DNA of 64,000 nucleotides from Crotalaria pallida. Taxonomy: Eukaryota; Streptophyta; Magnoliopsida; Fabales; Fabaceae. Location of the stretch: positions 156,683,501-156,747,500 of the forward strand of contig CM075651.1 in assembly GCA_037953625.1 (NCBI GenBank), given 5' to 3'. The notes beneath the pieces are model-generated. The model was given only the letters and a program-made list of their open reading frames with translations, did no database searches and had not been told where the DNA came from. The position numbers were made by a program, and so were the translations under genes. Shown piece after piece: positions 43,399-56,144 of this stretch. Within the stretch, counting starts at the first letter, position 1; each line of letters opens with the position of its first letter.

Positions 43399-46300
43399 AT
43401 GGAGCAAGTTGCTAACTCCTTTTCAGTGCTGGAACTTGACGCTGATGATAGCCATGTTCTACCATCTTCTCTTCCCGGTACTCACTCTTTTACCTTCAAT
43501 TTTATTATTTTTACCTTTTCTTTTTTAATCTTTTTTTTTTTATTTATAAAGAATCATGCTTAGTGGCTGAAATTGGGGTTAGGGTTTCACTGTTATTGTT
43601 GTTTTGTTTTTTTATCTGGGTATTAAGTTCAGCTTTGTTATTTATTCATGCTGTTGAATTTGATGGAAATAGATCATTTTTTTTGGGGTTTCTTGGAATT
43701 TTTTTTTTGGTAAATGGTTTCTTGGAATTTAGTAGAAGAGAAAAAAAAAAAAAAAAGATGGGTGCTTGATATTTTGCATGTTGGTTTTTCAGTGCTTGAT
43801 ATTACATAATTCAAATCATATTGGTTGACCCAGTTGTGCTGTATTGACTTAAATTTCTTGGGTTATTAATTTATGCAATTACTACTATATTGAATGATTG
43901 TGTAGCTCGCGTGTTTGAGGAACATAATCATTGATTCTTGTTTTTTTTTTTTTTTTGCTTGAGCTGTTTCGAAGGTATCTGATCAGTAGGTCATAGAGTA
44001 ATTTCAGTGCTTATTGAATAGTTATTGGTTATCAGTGAACAATGCAAGTTGGTCAAAAACCAACAAAAAAAAAGCCATACTTACCGATGATTTAAAGTTT
44101 CTGTGAGATCATTGTTCAATGCAAGGCTTTATTATGCCACTGATATCATAAAACACTCATGCTTGAATCGCCTCTGCCTGCTCGACTGATAATAAATCAG
44201 TTGTTAGCTGTTACTGATGCACTAAGCAATATTACTTCCTCCTATACTGTATTACTCACCCTGATATCTTCTGTAATCATCCCTCCACTCTCCATTTTTA
44301 TGCATTCTAAGTAGTTCTAAAATTTCACAGTGGATGCTTGTTAGTTGGAACGTTATGTTGATTTGTATATGGGTAAACAAGCAGCTGCTATATACTTTAT
44401 TGGCTTGGTGCAGGTAGTAGCAAGAAGAAAGTTAATGGCAATGCTGACACTTCACTGGTGAAGAAAGATAAAGAGAAACAAAACCAACAAAATCAAGTGA
44501 CTCCTTCAACCGAATACAAGTTCCCTCTTGTCTGGATTGACTTGGAAATGACTGGTAAGCATGTACGACGGGTTACTTGGATAGCAGTTCGCGCAACTGC
44601 ACCCAACTGATAGTGTTGTTACTTATTGAATTTAAGTTGCAAGCTATCATTTCTCCATTTTACTATTTCACTTATAAAATTTGCTTTTTATCTGTTTTTT
44701 AATTATGCAAATTCTTTGTGCTCTGAATTGTCACCTTGTTAACATAAATATAAATTTACATTTGATTAACTATTGTTTCGTGATATTTCATAGTGCTCAT
44801 AAGTCATGACCTTTTATTGACCATACTAATTTAAAACCTATTCTATATATTCTATTATTGAGACTTGCAAATTGTGCACTTGACTGTGTTTGAACATGAA
44901 CTGTTTAGTTCCTGATGACTGTTTTTTGTTTTATATATACATTATTTTTTTGATTAAACCTTCTGTCTGTGTGCAGGTTTGAATATTGAAGAGGATCGGA
45001 TACTGGAGATTGCTTGTATCATTACAGATGGAAATTTATCCAAAACAGTGGAGGTATTTAATTTTTGTGTTAAATTTACTTTGTTGTTTTTTGATGTTAC
45101 ATAATTGTTTTCTTGCATCACTGCATTTTTAACGAGATTCTTCTTCAGTCTCCTGTCTCTAGCTACTGACTTCACACAATACATTTTCCTAGTTCCTAGA
45201 TTGAAAGTTTCTCTATAATTGAGAAGTTATAGCTTAATAGAAAATGAATATCCAAAGTTCTTATGAGGTTGATTTCTCGTTTTCGTTTTGCCTCTAAAGT
45301 ACACAATATGTGTTTTCTTAATGTATGAGTCTGATCAGGTTTGAACTTGTGATCTTAAGCCTCCATCTTTCTTCTTGAAATGAGGAGGGGAAGTGCAGAG
45401 CTATACATGATGATCACGTTAGAGTCTGTATTTAACAAATTATCTGATATTTTAGGGTCCTGATTTGGTAATCCATCAAACTAAGGAGTGCCTTGACAAA
45501 ATGGGAGAATGGTGTCAAAGTCATCATGCAGCCAGTGGTAAGCAGTACATGCCATTTTTTGATACTTCACTTATTCTTGATAGAAACAAGATTTTATTTG
45601 GGAGAAAAGAGACAAAGTATGGCTATGGGGAGTGTAAGATATCATTGAAAACAGATTAAAAAATGTTACTAACACGTTAGGGAACATGAAGAAATTTGTT
45701 ACTGTTATATTCATGAGTTGTTCATTGGTTGTTTTTCCTTAATATTATTTAGTTTACTGTTTAGTTTTCCTGTTGACGTGACTTTTGGGTGGTATTAACT
45801 AATGATCTTCAATGAATCTAGGGTTAACAAAGAAGGTGCTTGAAAGTACAATAAGTGAAAGGCAAGCTGAAAAGCAGGTGTGTAGTTACTATTCCATGTG
45901 GTGAGCTCTCTTTTCAGAGGAACTTATTTTCAATCATGTCTCATGAGAACAGTGTTTTTCCTATATATTCAATGTACTTGAGAAACCTATGTTGTTTTCT
46001 TCATATTACAAGACAAATGAAATCTTTAAATTCATCTATCAGTAATAGTCAAATCCTAGAACACAGAAAGATATATTACCCATCATAAAGTTCATGAAAA
46101 TTATGGGAGGGGCACAATCCATGTACAGAGGGTGTAGCCTCTAAATATATTTAACATTCACATAACATATTTATCAAAACAGGTAATATAAGAAAGTTCT
46201 TGTCAGTTATGAGATTAGTTTGGTTTACTATTTTTGTTTATTTATTTATTTTATTTTAAAAAGAAAATCCTTTCTTTAAGGTTCATGATGCTGGCATGTA

Positions 46301-47720
46301 TATTTGAGATAGATGTATTTTAATTATATTTAACCAGTTTGTGATTTGGTCATTTAATATGTATGATTTATTAGAGCAGGTCTGTGGCTCTATATAAAAG
46401 AAACTTAACGAGTCAATCACATCTGATTTAGGTTTTATTTTATCTATGTCAGACTTTATATGTTGCATTGAAAGTATATGTAAACTTATGTCCCTTTTCC
46501 TATATATTGCCACTTGAACTGTAAAGTAACAGAAGTTTCCACTTTGTAGTCCTTGAAAGCAACAACTGAGTAGTGAATACCCTTCCCTCTCTTTGTTTTA
46601 TTTATTTATTTTTGGCTTTTCTGATGTATAAATCTGTATTGTCTCGGAGTATTGCAGGTTATTGAATTTGTTAAAAGATATATTGGTTCATACACACCTC
46701 TCTTGGCAGGGAATTCTGTATATGTGGATTTTCAATTCCTGAAGGTATTGCTTCTGCAACAGTAAACTAATTTTTAATTATCTTGACATTGTTTGTCTCT
46801 ATTTAGTACCTAACATATTGAAGTCTTGATTCTTTCATTGATAATCTCCCCTTTAAATTCCTGGCCGTTTCGTCAAATTTTCAAATTCTCACAATATTTG
46901 TAGCATCTTGTTAAGCTGAATGACCGACAGTCTAACAAGGATTTGTTAAAATTATTTTGTTAAGACTTTTTAAGTTTACTATGTTACTGGGTAAGTGGGT
47001 TCAGCGTATATTTCATGCTTATGGTGTCATGTGGTTCTTTTGTTAGTCAACTGAATTACATAAAATTTATGAACTTGGACATTTGCCTGCCACTGCATTA
47101 GAACTTCTTTGTCATCTGAATACTGAACAGAATAATATTTGTGTCTCAAATTGAAAGCCAGTCCTTTTTGGTTCTGCTTGTCCTGAATCCTGATGTAGCC
47201 TTATTGAATGAATGTAGTGCTATTCTTATTGGCAACTTCTATGTATTTTGTTCCTATGTTGAAATGTTTCGTTTACGATCTTAACTAGATCCATTTTTTT
47301 TGCAGAAATACATGCCGGAACTGGCTGCTCTCTTCTCCCATGTGGTTGTTGATGTTAGTAGTGTTAACGCTCTATGCATGCGCTGGTATCCTAAGGGTGA
47401 GAAATTTTACAATTAGTGTATAATAAAATTTTATTTGGCATTTTAATGCATTGAATTACCTCGAAACAACTTCTCCGCTGTGCGGGTAAGATCGTGTGCG
47501 TTAACTCTCCTTGGACCCCACCATGTGAAGTCTTGTACGGTGGTCTGCCCTTTATTATTGCATTGAATCTTGTTTAAGTTTAAGGGTTATCATTTTTGCA
47601 GATAAGAAGAAAGCACCTACAAAAGAAAAGAGGCATAGAGCACTGGATGATATTAGAGAAAGCATTGAGGAACTTAGATACTACAAGGCAAATATTTTCA
47701 AGTCAAAGTCCAACAAGTGA
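43399..47720 (+). CDS. oligoribonuclease (Orn), DEDDh 3'-5' exoribonuclease
   Basis: Eight exons: 43399-43477, 44414-44554, 44977-45053, 45456-45537, 45822-45877, 46658-46744, 47306-47396, 47602-47720; total 243 residues. All introns are GT-AG and phases join cleanly. The first 61 residues are a Lys/Gln-rich extension not found in bacteria. The exonuclease domain shows VWIDLEMTG (D69, E71), NSVYVDFQFLKKYMPEL (D169) and HRALDDIRES (H216, D221). This is the full DEDDh set, and the 100-residue gap between D69 and D169 equals that in E. coli Orn. The enzyme degrades 2-5-nt RNA remnants, and in plants it is, from memory, linked to mitochondrial RNA turnover. No long transit peptide is obvious. Confidence 0.95.
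47440..47560 (+). repeat. SINE fragment inside oligoribonuclease intron 7
   Basis: TCGAAACAACTTCTCCGCTG, then GGGTAAGATCGTGTGCG, then GACCCCACCATGTGAAGTCT resembles the CGGAAACAGCCTCTC, GGGTAAGGCTGCGTAC, GACCCC-type 3' half widely seen in plant Au/TS-type SINEs. It is diverged and truncated. Confidence 0.55.
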
Positions 47721-49047
47721 AATCTTAATGGAGTCCAAGGCAGTTTATGAATCTTAATTGGGAGATTTTCAATTGAAGTGTTATTGAAGGTTTAAGCAAT
47801 GAGTAAATGGCTCATTATTTTAATGAAACAAGAAAGTGGACTTTTGGTGATTATTATAAAATCTCAATTTGATATCATGTCTTTAACCCAAGCAAAGTTA
47901 AGTTTTAACACCTTCAAGGCTTCAACCCATGTAAATTTCTTTGAGAGAAGGGATCGGATTCACTCATACCTGGTCTTGGTTGCTGTTTTTGTTTCACCTA
48001 ACTGTTAAAATTGCAATTACCATTAGATGAAAATAATAATATCAACCAAAGGATTGGGTGTAAGTGAAAAATTAAGTACGTTGGTGTAAACTGATCTTTG
48101 GTCCTCATAATTATATGCTCGTGCAACCACAAATAGACACACTAGCTAATATTGCATCTACATATTACCCAAAGACGCTTTGAATCGAGTTGAATTCAGA
48201 TAATCCAAGTCAAACATTAACGTTGTGTACCTATTCATTTTTATATTGTATAGCCTTGTAAATTGCAAGGAAAACTTGCACATCATAGTAAATACCAAAC
48301 AGAAACTTTGAGAAGAAATCATAAAAATTTAAACTCTAATATTACTAAACCAGAAGTATATTCCAATGTGTATACTGTATAGTACGCACAGGAAAGGTAT
48401 AAGACATAACTCAGATAAGATACTTGAAAACTAGTCATCCAAATGATTGTCCATTTTAAACTAAAAGATGAACCAAGTGGCACAGCATCTACACTTTATG
48501 CAATCACAACCGATAGCTATTTCCATCTTCCACATGTTTTAGGAACCAAAGGGAGCAAAAATAGAAAACTCTATAATAAAATCTATCAACAAGACAAGAA
48601 CTACTCTGTATCTGCTCAACAATTCCTAAATTGCAACGATCCACATAAGCACAATTCACCAATGAGAGCACTTTGAATGCTGTAAGACTTGTAACCAGTA
48701 AATTCATTCTGTTCAAAGGTCATCTAGGCCAGGGAGGTAATAGGTGGTAACCATTAAGAACTCAGTCCATGCTACACAGATGTAGCAGATAACTTCGGCA
48801 AGAAAAAACAAGGTGACAACACAGCAATCAGTTCCTCCAATTTTATTAGTGAGATATCGCACTCAGTAAGACGAAGAAAGACAATCTATATCACAATAAA
48901 ACACAAGAGTCAAAAAGAAGCACGGAAAATGGGACCTTAGAAACAAAATAACATGCTATTTTCAACATAAATGTTGGATGACAAAATAAACATATAAAAA
49001 TTATATATTATTTACCTGTTATATCCTGCTTTACTCAGAATTTGACC
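47721..49047. other. convergent 3' flanks of the oligoribonuclease gene and TGD2
   Basis: The two genes point toward each other and this 1.3-kb stretch holds both 3' ends. No gene of its own is supported; the 69-77-codon frames have no domains. Confidence 0.4.
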
Positions 49048-51058
49048 TCATAATAACCTGCTGAGGCTCTTGATGAGTAGTTTCAAATTCTTTTTTGTAG
49101 TCTCATCACCAGTAAAACCCAGAACATCAGAGCTAATATTCTGCAATCATGCAACCAAAAAGCAAATAATATAATGGAAAAGGTTATTCATAAGAAATAG
49201 ATTTATAGCCGTTTCCAATATTGGAGCCAAACCTCAATGTTCTTCAGGGTAAAAACAAGAGTGTATATGGACTTGCGGATCAGTTCAGTGTTTTCAGGGG
49301 TCATAATGGATGAATGTACCCTTCTGCATAGACAAAGGGTGACTTCTATTAGTTGTCATATTTCAAGAGTATCAAATTAGTCATCATACTTAGAGAATGT
49401 AGTGAGTGTATGGATTTTTTGAATTAGTTCAATTCGCTAACGTCATAATGGGTGAAAGCACCCTCTGAATAAACCTAATAGGTGAGAATGCTTTCTTATC
49501 TAGGAGAAAGAATAATAAAAGGACATTACATTTAATTTCAATTGTTGAAGTCTCCAACTGAAATATAGGACCCAGGAAACAAATTACAACCACAGAGTTG
49601 CCGTTATCCCTGTCAAAACTCCTCACTCAAGATCTAGTTGGAGGTTAAGATGTTACTAAGCTAGTCGGCATCCTCTACACTAATAACAATGTTCTATATA
49701 ACTATGAGCATACAGTTATGAATGCATAATAAATTAGAGATACAAAAGATTTCAAGAGCAGGGTTTGAACAATTAACCTCAAATCATCAGAGACTTGTGC
49801 GAGGCTCCGGGTTAAATTCTCAACTTCCTTCAACATTCCACTATCACGAACTTCAGCCAATAAAGGTTGGACATCTTCAGCCATAGCTTTGATCTGAGGC
49901 ATCACTTCATCAATGCATAAATATGGGCATGAGAATGCATGAAAGAATCAATGAATAACAGAATAATCAGAGGAAAAAAAATACCTACTACTACTCTAGA
50001 GACGGTACATGAATACGATAAAGGTGTAGACGCATTTTCATATAGAACTATTAGTAGCATAAGATAACATCACACCTGTGTAAGAAGTGGCTTAGCTTCT
50101 TCAACAATAGAAAAAGCTCGTTCAGCCAATGCATAGCTGTTGACGATACCAATTTCCTCTACATCTCGTCCGAGGCGAGTGAATATCCCAACCAATGCAT
50201 CCAAACTTACTCCTTGGTGACCCTTGATTTTTTCTCGATCACAAACAATGAGACCTTCTTTAGGACAGTCTTTGTCTAGGGGGCCAACTGAAGGTGTTGG
50301 GATTGGATTACGAGGACTGATGTCAATTATAGTTTCCATAAGAAGACCTGACTGGTTAACTTCCACCAATGAATTGCGTGGTATGATTGTTTTATCATCT
50401 TCAATCTACAAATTTAAAACCAATGGTTTAATATAACAAACCAACTAAAAAAATTATGTCAATCCAAAACAAGATCTTAATAATGGGACATTCAGGTAAT
50501 AAAGGTAATCGGATATTATGCTATTGAAAGACATCACACCTCAACAACTGCTTCGATATTTCTTAACGAAGGATTCACACGAATGACATCGCCAACGGTG
50601 ACCCCTCTGATCCTCACAGGTGTCCCAGTGCTTATACCGCAAGCTTGAGAAAACTCAAACACAGCAGTGTACTTCCTGAACTTGGATCTTATTTGGAAAC
50701 CCCTCAACCAGGCCACACTAAGCACAAATAGCAATGTACCAGACACTAAAAACAGTCCAACCCCACCTTCCCAAATGCTCCTACGACCAAAACCAAAATC
50801 ACTTAATGGACGCAGCGTTTGCTTCCAGACAGCGCGAGGAATGTCCAACACAACTTCAAGTGGATTCTTTGCTTCCGAAGTAGATGACTGTTGTTGGCTA
50901 TGGCCTGCATCAGCGGATGTAGCTCTTATCGTGTTGATTTTATTCCGGCGTCTAGATGGAAGAGGCGTGAATTTTAAAGAATTCCCTTGAAGGGGAATCA
51001 CACATGAAGATAAACATGTTGGCAAGGATGACACTTGAATAGCAAGGTTCCCAACCAT
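49048..51058 (-). CDS. TGD2: TGD2, chloroplast-envelope lipid transfer protein with MlaD/Mce domain
   Basis: Exons (gene order): 51058-50540, 50405-50076, 49893-49778, 49323-49233, 49140-49048; total 382 residues, close to the Arabidopsis protein. I chose the ATG at 51058 (MVGNLAIQV) because it aligns with the Arabidopsis MIGN start. Residues 1 to about 55 are Ser/Arg-rich, like a transit peptide. One membrane helix lies at about 97-119 (GGVGLFLVSGTLLFVLSVAW). The Mce/MlaD domain follows (FRKYTAVFEFSQACGISTG ... VRIRGVTVGDVIRVNP ... VEVNQSGLLMET). A helical tail ends with NLKLLIKSLSRLL. TGD2 is the substrate-binding subunit of the TGD1/2/3 ABC transporter that brings ER-derived lipid (phosphatidic acid binding is reported) across the inner envelope for galactolipid synthesis. 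Confidence 0.96.
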
Positions 51059-51900
51059 CTTCAAAACAAACTCCTAGCTATGAAGTACTATTATCCCCAA
51101 ACAAAAAAAAAAAAGTATTCAGTTGCAGCAATTGCCCAATGGAACTACAAATTAATTTTTTTTTTTAAAAAAAACTTATATTAAACTTGTTAGCAATAAT
51201 AAACTAATGCATTGTTAATTGACAAGAAGTGGTTAAAAAAAAGAAACTAAAACTGAAACAGCATAAATCAATTTCAAAAGAACTACTAATAGTGTAAGAA
51301 AAACTAAAATTGTTTTAGAAATGGACGGTGCATTGAGTGAAATAAACAAAGTCTACAATTTTAAGAAAATGAAAGTTAGCAACTTGAGATCAGCGAATAA
51401 AATATGGGCAACATGGAAAAAGCAGCGATCCAGTATGATGATAATTTAATTGAGACCTAAAAGGTTTCAAATTGAAGCAAATAAGGAATTTTTTAAATGA
51501 AAAATGAGAACCCAATAATAATATAATGAAACGTAATCTTGGGGTGGTAGTGAAGATGATAATAAGAGAAATTGAATGAATTGAGAGAGAAGAAGATACA
51601 TAGCAGTAATAGCAGTAGTAGAATTACTAAGTGAGTGTGGTGGGTGTGGAATGAAGGGAAGCGACAGAGAAGAAAAGTATGTTATGCTATGCTATCGAGT
51701 ATGGCTGATGCAGCAGCAGCAGTGGGAATAATGAGTCGTCTCTCTCAGGGACATGGAGGAGGAAGAGGAAAGGAAGAAACTTTGGGAAAACAAAGAACGC
51801 ACAAAGTGAAAAATGAAGACAAAGACAACACTGCAACCCAACACAATACAACACTAATCAAATGAAAGAGGCTTTTCAATTTTCAACTTGGACCCCCAAC
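51059..51900 (-). promoter_or_regulatory. 5' leader, possible leader intron and promoter of TGD2
   Basis: Upstream of the ATG the minus strand is T-rich to about 51540, which would suit a leader intron, then reaches a GA/CT-rich zone with GCTGCTGCTGCATC (about 51705-51718) that looks like first-exon leader. A direct repeat of CAACAATTAGGCCCAAGCTC (51899-51918 and about 51942-51961) sits at the far edge; GGCCCA-type motifs are frequent in plant promoters. Confidence 0.4.
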
Positions 51901-52058
51901 AACAATTAGGCCCAAGCTCTTCTCTCTCTCCTTTTTCTCAACAACAATTAGGCCCAAGCTCTTCTCTCTCTCTCTCTCTCCTTTTTCTTTTATAAAACGA
52001 TGAAATAAATAAAATAAAATTTAGTGACAATGGGTAATCATATTACAGTGTGATATAG

Positions 52059-52659
52059 TAGGGGTGTAATGGTTCGGTCCAGTCTAGTCTTTAATAGATA
52101 TTAGAGAACGAACCAATTAAATTAACATGGTCCGATCTATTTAGCTTTCTTTTTATTTATTTATTTTTTTTGCTTTATTCAAGTCAAGATAAGGAAGGAA
52201 AAAAAACTGGCGGTAATTATTATTATTATTATTTTTAACAACAACTGAAATTATTTTATTAATTAGGTACAAGCTAATGAGTACACCAAACAGTTACAGA
52301 TACCAACACATAATCTAACATACAATAATACAATATTGTTTACTACGACCAAGGAAAATAACGCCAACATTGTTATAGTGAATAAAAAATAGCCATGCCC
52401 ATCATTTCTTAGCTTCTACAATGATGTTTTTGTCGATTAAACATAATATTGTTTCCAGGTTAATTTTTTTATAAAGTATCGATCCGGTCCGGTCTCAACG
52501 TTCTCAAAATTTATGGGACCATGGACTGGACCATAAAGGAACGATTTAGGAATTTTGGGATCGGACCGGACCATGAGACCAGATCAGACCATATTTTTCG
52601 GTCTGGTCCGGTCAATTCAGTCGATCTCGCGGTCCGGGACTGAATCGCTTACACCCTTA
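52059..52659. mobile_element. hAT-like element, 601 bp
   Basis: The termini TAGGGGTGTAATGGTTCGG and (right, reverse complement) TAAGGGTGTAAGCGATTC carry the hAT-type TARGGGTGTAA end. Inner GGTCCGGTC/GACCGGACC strings occur in both arms. The flanks share only six bases, ATATAG (52053-52058 and 52660-52665), so the 8-bp duplication is incomplete. The middle (about 52250-52460) is a non-repetitive stretch of unknown origin. Confidence 0.65.
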
Positions 52660-52665
52660 ATATAG

Positions 52666-53178
52666 GGTAGCAATGGCAATGCAGGAGTTAACATTCCTTA
52701 GATGACCTTTGTTTAGGGTTTACAACGGGTGTCAGATTCCAAATCCTATTTTTTACACATCAATCTCTCTCTCTTTTTTTTTTACTTAATTTTATTAGAA
52801 TTTTTATCGACACTCCTAACATTAGGATTTTGTAGGTTTTGAATTTTTTTAAAATAAAAAATATTAAAATATCCTTGTTTTTAAATCTAAGTCTTCTAAT
52901 GTATGATACCATTTTTATCTACTAAAATTTGATGTATTATGCTAGAGACTAGAGTGTATCAACTCAAAAACACTTAATATATGTTAGCAAATCCCAAATT
53001 AATGAATAATCTTGAAAATGAGAATTTTATAAGTGACAAATGAATTATACAGTAATAGATTTTTATATTCATTAATTATAATGCAAATACAGGATTTTGT
53101 CATATAAAGTACCACCTCCAACCCTTAACACATTATCATTTTGAGAGAATTTGTGTTTACCAAGGAAATTAGTAATTA
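52666..53178. other. AT-rich spacer
   Basis: No gene or clear repeat. Confidence 0.35.
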
Positions 53179-53455
53179 CTCCCTTTTTATTAGTAATTCA
53201 CGTAGATTGAAAAAATAACTATTATTCTCAAATTTATCAAAAAATATGTTGTTATTTCAAATTTACCCATATTTTAAATTTTACAACTTTATTCATTTCT
53301 TCCTCTGTTGTAATTATTATTCTATCATCCCTATGTAATTATGAGGTGTGCATTTGGAATAAACTCTTTAATACAACCTAGGTATTCTCAAACAACATAT
53401 AAAAAATGAGAAAAAATCTCGCAAAATGGTGCCTTATAGTAAGGGACGGAGGGAG
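53179..53455. mobile_element. Stowaway-like MITE
   Basis: It begins TA/CTCCCTTTTTATTAGTAAT and ends GGGACGGAGGGAG/TA, with partial inverted symmetry. About 277 bp. Confidence 0.65.
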
Positions 53456-53682
53456 TACTATTTTTATTAGTATTGAAAATGTAAATATTCGATCTATCTT
53501 CACAAAAAATTATACTAGTATTGAATATATACAAATGTTTGTAAAACAATAATTAGATGAGATTCAACATTTAATTGAAAAAATGTGCATTTTCTTCATC
53601 AATTCACAATGTTCCTTACTAGAATTAACATCTAATAAACCAAAACAACATTGATATTAAATATAATACGTGTGGGACAAAC

Positions 53683-53937
53683 ATGACTTCCTCGTTCAAA
53701 AAACTAGCATCTTTGTCATTATCTATATCCACCAACTCCCCTCTTTCTCATTTTATAAGATGTTACCGCAAAAGTTGCATCTTTTATACATTTTGTAGCC
53801 AACCACTTATATTACTATTCTATTTCATTTCCAGTCAAACTCAACCAAAACCCAAATATAAACTTGGGTATCCTTTACGTAGACATTTTTCTACTTTCAA
53901 GCCATTTGATAATGCCAACAAGAAGGCTTTGGTTTGA
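53683..53937 (+). CDS. hypothetical 84-aa open frame, doubtful
   Basis: ATG to TGA without interruption. The N-terminus is rich in Ser, Lys and Leu with few acids (MTSSFKKLASLSLSISTNS), followed by a hydrophobic stretch (PLILLFYFISS) and a basic end (YPLRRHFSTFKPF). The composition would suit an organelle-targeting peptide, so it could be a broken first exon. I recognise no family. There is no supporting splice site or neighbour. Confidence 0.2.
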   Translation: MTSSFKKLASLSLSISTNSPLSHFIRCYRKSCIFYTFCSQPLILLFYFISSQTQPKPKYKLGYPLRRHFSTFKPFDNANKKALV

Positions 53938-54539
53938 GTGGTGGTGAAGGATACATACCTCTACTTTGGCTGAAGATAAGAAAATGCTGAAAAATTATTA
54001 TGGCTTTAGCAGCAAACAACAATAGAATGGTTGAAGATATTTGAAGACTCTTAAATCATCTGCATCCTTTATTGGATTTTATAAAGAATGAGATATAATT
54101 TTTGTGTTTTTGTGTTAGGGGTGACGGATTCACGGAATCCAGGCATGTGATGATGTGAATAGTTAGCAAAATGTTTTATTATTGCATGAGTACGTTTTGT
54201 TTAAAATAAAATAAAAAAAAATGAGCTATGACGTGATTTAGATTGATTTCAAAATAATGTAGATGGAGTAAGTTGGTTGATTAAATATTAATTCTAAAAG
54301 AATCTCGTGTCATGAATTGGATGGAAGAATGATGTATTATTGTAGTCATTAATTATCATTGTGGTTTTTTGTTATGTTGACGTTCATGGTTGATTATGTG
54401 AATAAGTGATGTAATTTCTGTATTTTTTGACAGCATTAATTATTAGTATTTTTTATCTATCCACAAATATGCTAAATCGCATACTTAACAACATACCGTA
54501 TTATTATAGGATGATTATGTGTTGATACACTGAATTATC

Positions 54540-55830
54540 TTCTTATCGAAAATTTTAAAAGCCACCTTCATTCCATATCAGCATTTCATCGGTGTTTTCT
54601 ATTGAAGTAATGAATGCTAAAGAGGTACATTTGATACATTTTATCACATACCTCAATTTTATTGTAGCAATGTGTACTTGGCACACGAGGAATTCATTTG
54701 TAAAGGTAAATTAAATTTGTTTGATTAAACTTTCACTCAATATCAGCTTTTGATCGGTGTTTTCTTTCGTTTCGTTTTTAGTGTGGGGCAGCTAATGAAT
54801 GATAAAGAGGTAAATTTGATACATTTTATCACATCCCTCAATTTTATTTTATTAGCAATGTGTACTTGGCACACGAGCGATTCATTTGTAAAGGTAAATT
54901 AAATTTGTTTCATTAAACTTGTACTCCCGCGTATTCTCTTTCTTTAAAATGTTGTCTTTGTTTATAAGAGATACTAAATGGAGATGAAGGAACTCAGAAG
55001 ATTATATTCAACTTTTAATTGCAAGATTACATATAAAAATGATTGTACTCTCCTTAAGTGACAATGCTCTTTTTATAATAAAAATCTGATGCACCAAAAT
55101 AGATTGATATGTACATGTGGTATAACTCAATTTCATCTATACCATAAGGTCATGAGAACAATGAGGCATGTATTTAAGACATCTTGTCGTCATAGCTCAG
55201 TTTACTGTTATTATGAACAAACAATATTACTAGTATTACTAATAGTGAGTATCACATGCAATAAGTTTGTGAAGTTTTATTTCAATATGAATGATAAAAC
55301 TTTATATGTAATTAATGATAAAGAGCTAATGAAAGATAAAGAGGTACATTTGATACATTTTATCACATATATACCTCAATTTTAGTGTAGCAATGTGTAC
55401 TTGGCACACGAGCGATTCATTTGTAAAGGTAAATTAAACTTGTTTGATTAAAGTTGTACTCCCGCGTATTCTCTTTCTTTAAAATGGTGTCTTTGGTTAT
55501 AAGAGATACTAAATGGAGATGAAGGAACCATAATATTATATTCAACTTTTAATTGCAAGATTACATATAAAAATGATTGTACTCTCCGTAATTGACAATG
55601 CTCTTTTTATAATAAAAATCTGATGCACCAAAATAGATTGATATGTAATACCATAATGTCATGAGAACAATGAGGCATGTATTTAAGACATCTTGTCATA
55701 GCTCAGTTTATTGTTATTATGAACAAACAATATTACTAATATTACTAATAGTGAGTATCACATGCGATAAGTTTGTGAAGTTTTATTTCAATATGTTCAA
55801 ATGTACATCTAACAAAAACAATGTCATTTC
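54540..55830. repeat. direct duplication: about 534-bp unit twice plus a shorter third piece
   Basis: AAAGAGGTACATTTGATAC or its variant occurs at 54619, 54804 and 55338, each followed by ATTTTATCACAT, CCTCAATTTTA, TGTGTACTTGGCACACGAG and ATTCATTTGTAAAGGTAAAT. From the second start, the match to the third continues for some 460-530 bp (GTACTCCCGCGTATTCTC, AATGGAGATGAAGGAAC, ATGCACCAAAATAGATTGAT, CATGAGAACAATGAGGCATG). Copies differ by small indels. The 98- and 83-codon frames inside are paired artefacts of the duplication. Confidence 0.85.
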
Positions 55831-55895
55831 ATGTTTAATCAAATATGATTTGCCTTTACATATGCAATATCCCCTATTTCACAATGCCCGAATTC

Positions 55896-56046
55896 TTAAC
55901 CATAGTCATTGACGTCGAAATCCTCTTCACTCATTCTTGCGCCCTTATCCTCAAAAAGGCATTTGAGGCACATGAGATTATGGTCCCTGTATGGATCCAC
56001 TCCAACTCCGGTGGGAACTTTCTTACGACGGCGACATCCTGTACCG
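55896..56046 (-). pseudogene. possible gene fragment, unrecognised
   Basis: The minus strand reads about 48 codons without a stop to TAA at 55898-55896, with coding-like composition: KKVPTGVGVDPYRDHNLMC, then LKCLFEDKGARMSEEDFDVN, ending DYG. GC content is higher than its surroundings. It has no ATG context and runs into the 38-bp tandem repeat upstream. I do not recognise the family. Confidence 0.3.
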
Positions 56047-56144
56047 AATCCATATTCTTATCGATTAGGCGACATCCTGTACCGAATCCATATTCTTATC
56101 GATTAGGCGACATCCTGTACCGAATCCATATTCTTATCGATTAG
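56031..56144. repeat. 38-bp tandem repeat, three copies
   Basis: GCGACATCCTGTACCGAATC followed by CATATTCTTATCGATTAG begins at 56031, 56069 and 56107. The copies look identical, so the expansion is recent. Confidence 0.92.

Noticed and set aside
51059..51064. An upstream extension of TGD2 by two residues
   Set aside because: The extension would need TTG as start codon; the ATG at 51058 aligns with the Arabidopsis start.
56031..56144. Regular 38-bp repeats looking like a CRISPR array
   Set aside because: The units are directly adjacent with no spacers and lie in plant nuclear DNA; a plain tandem repeat.
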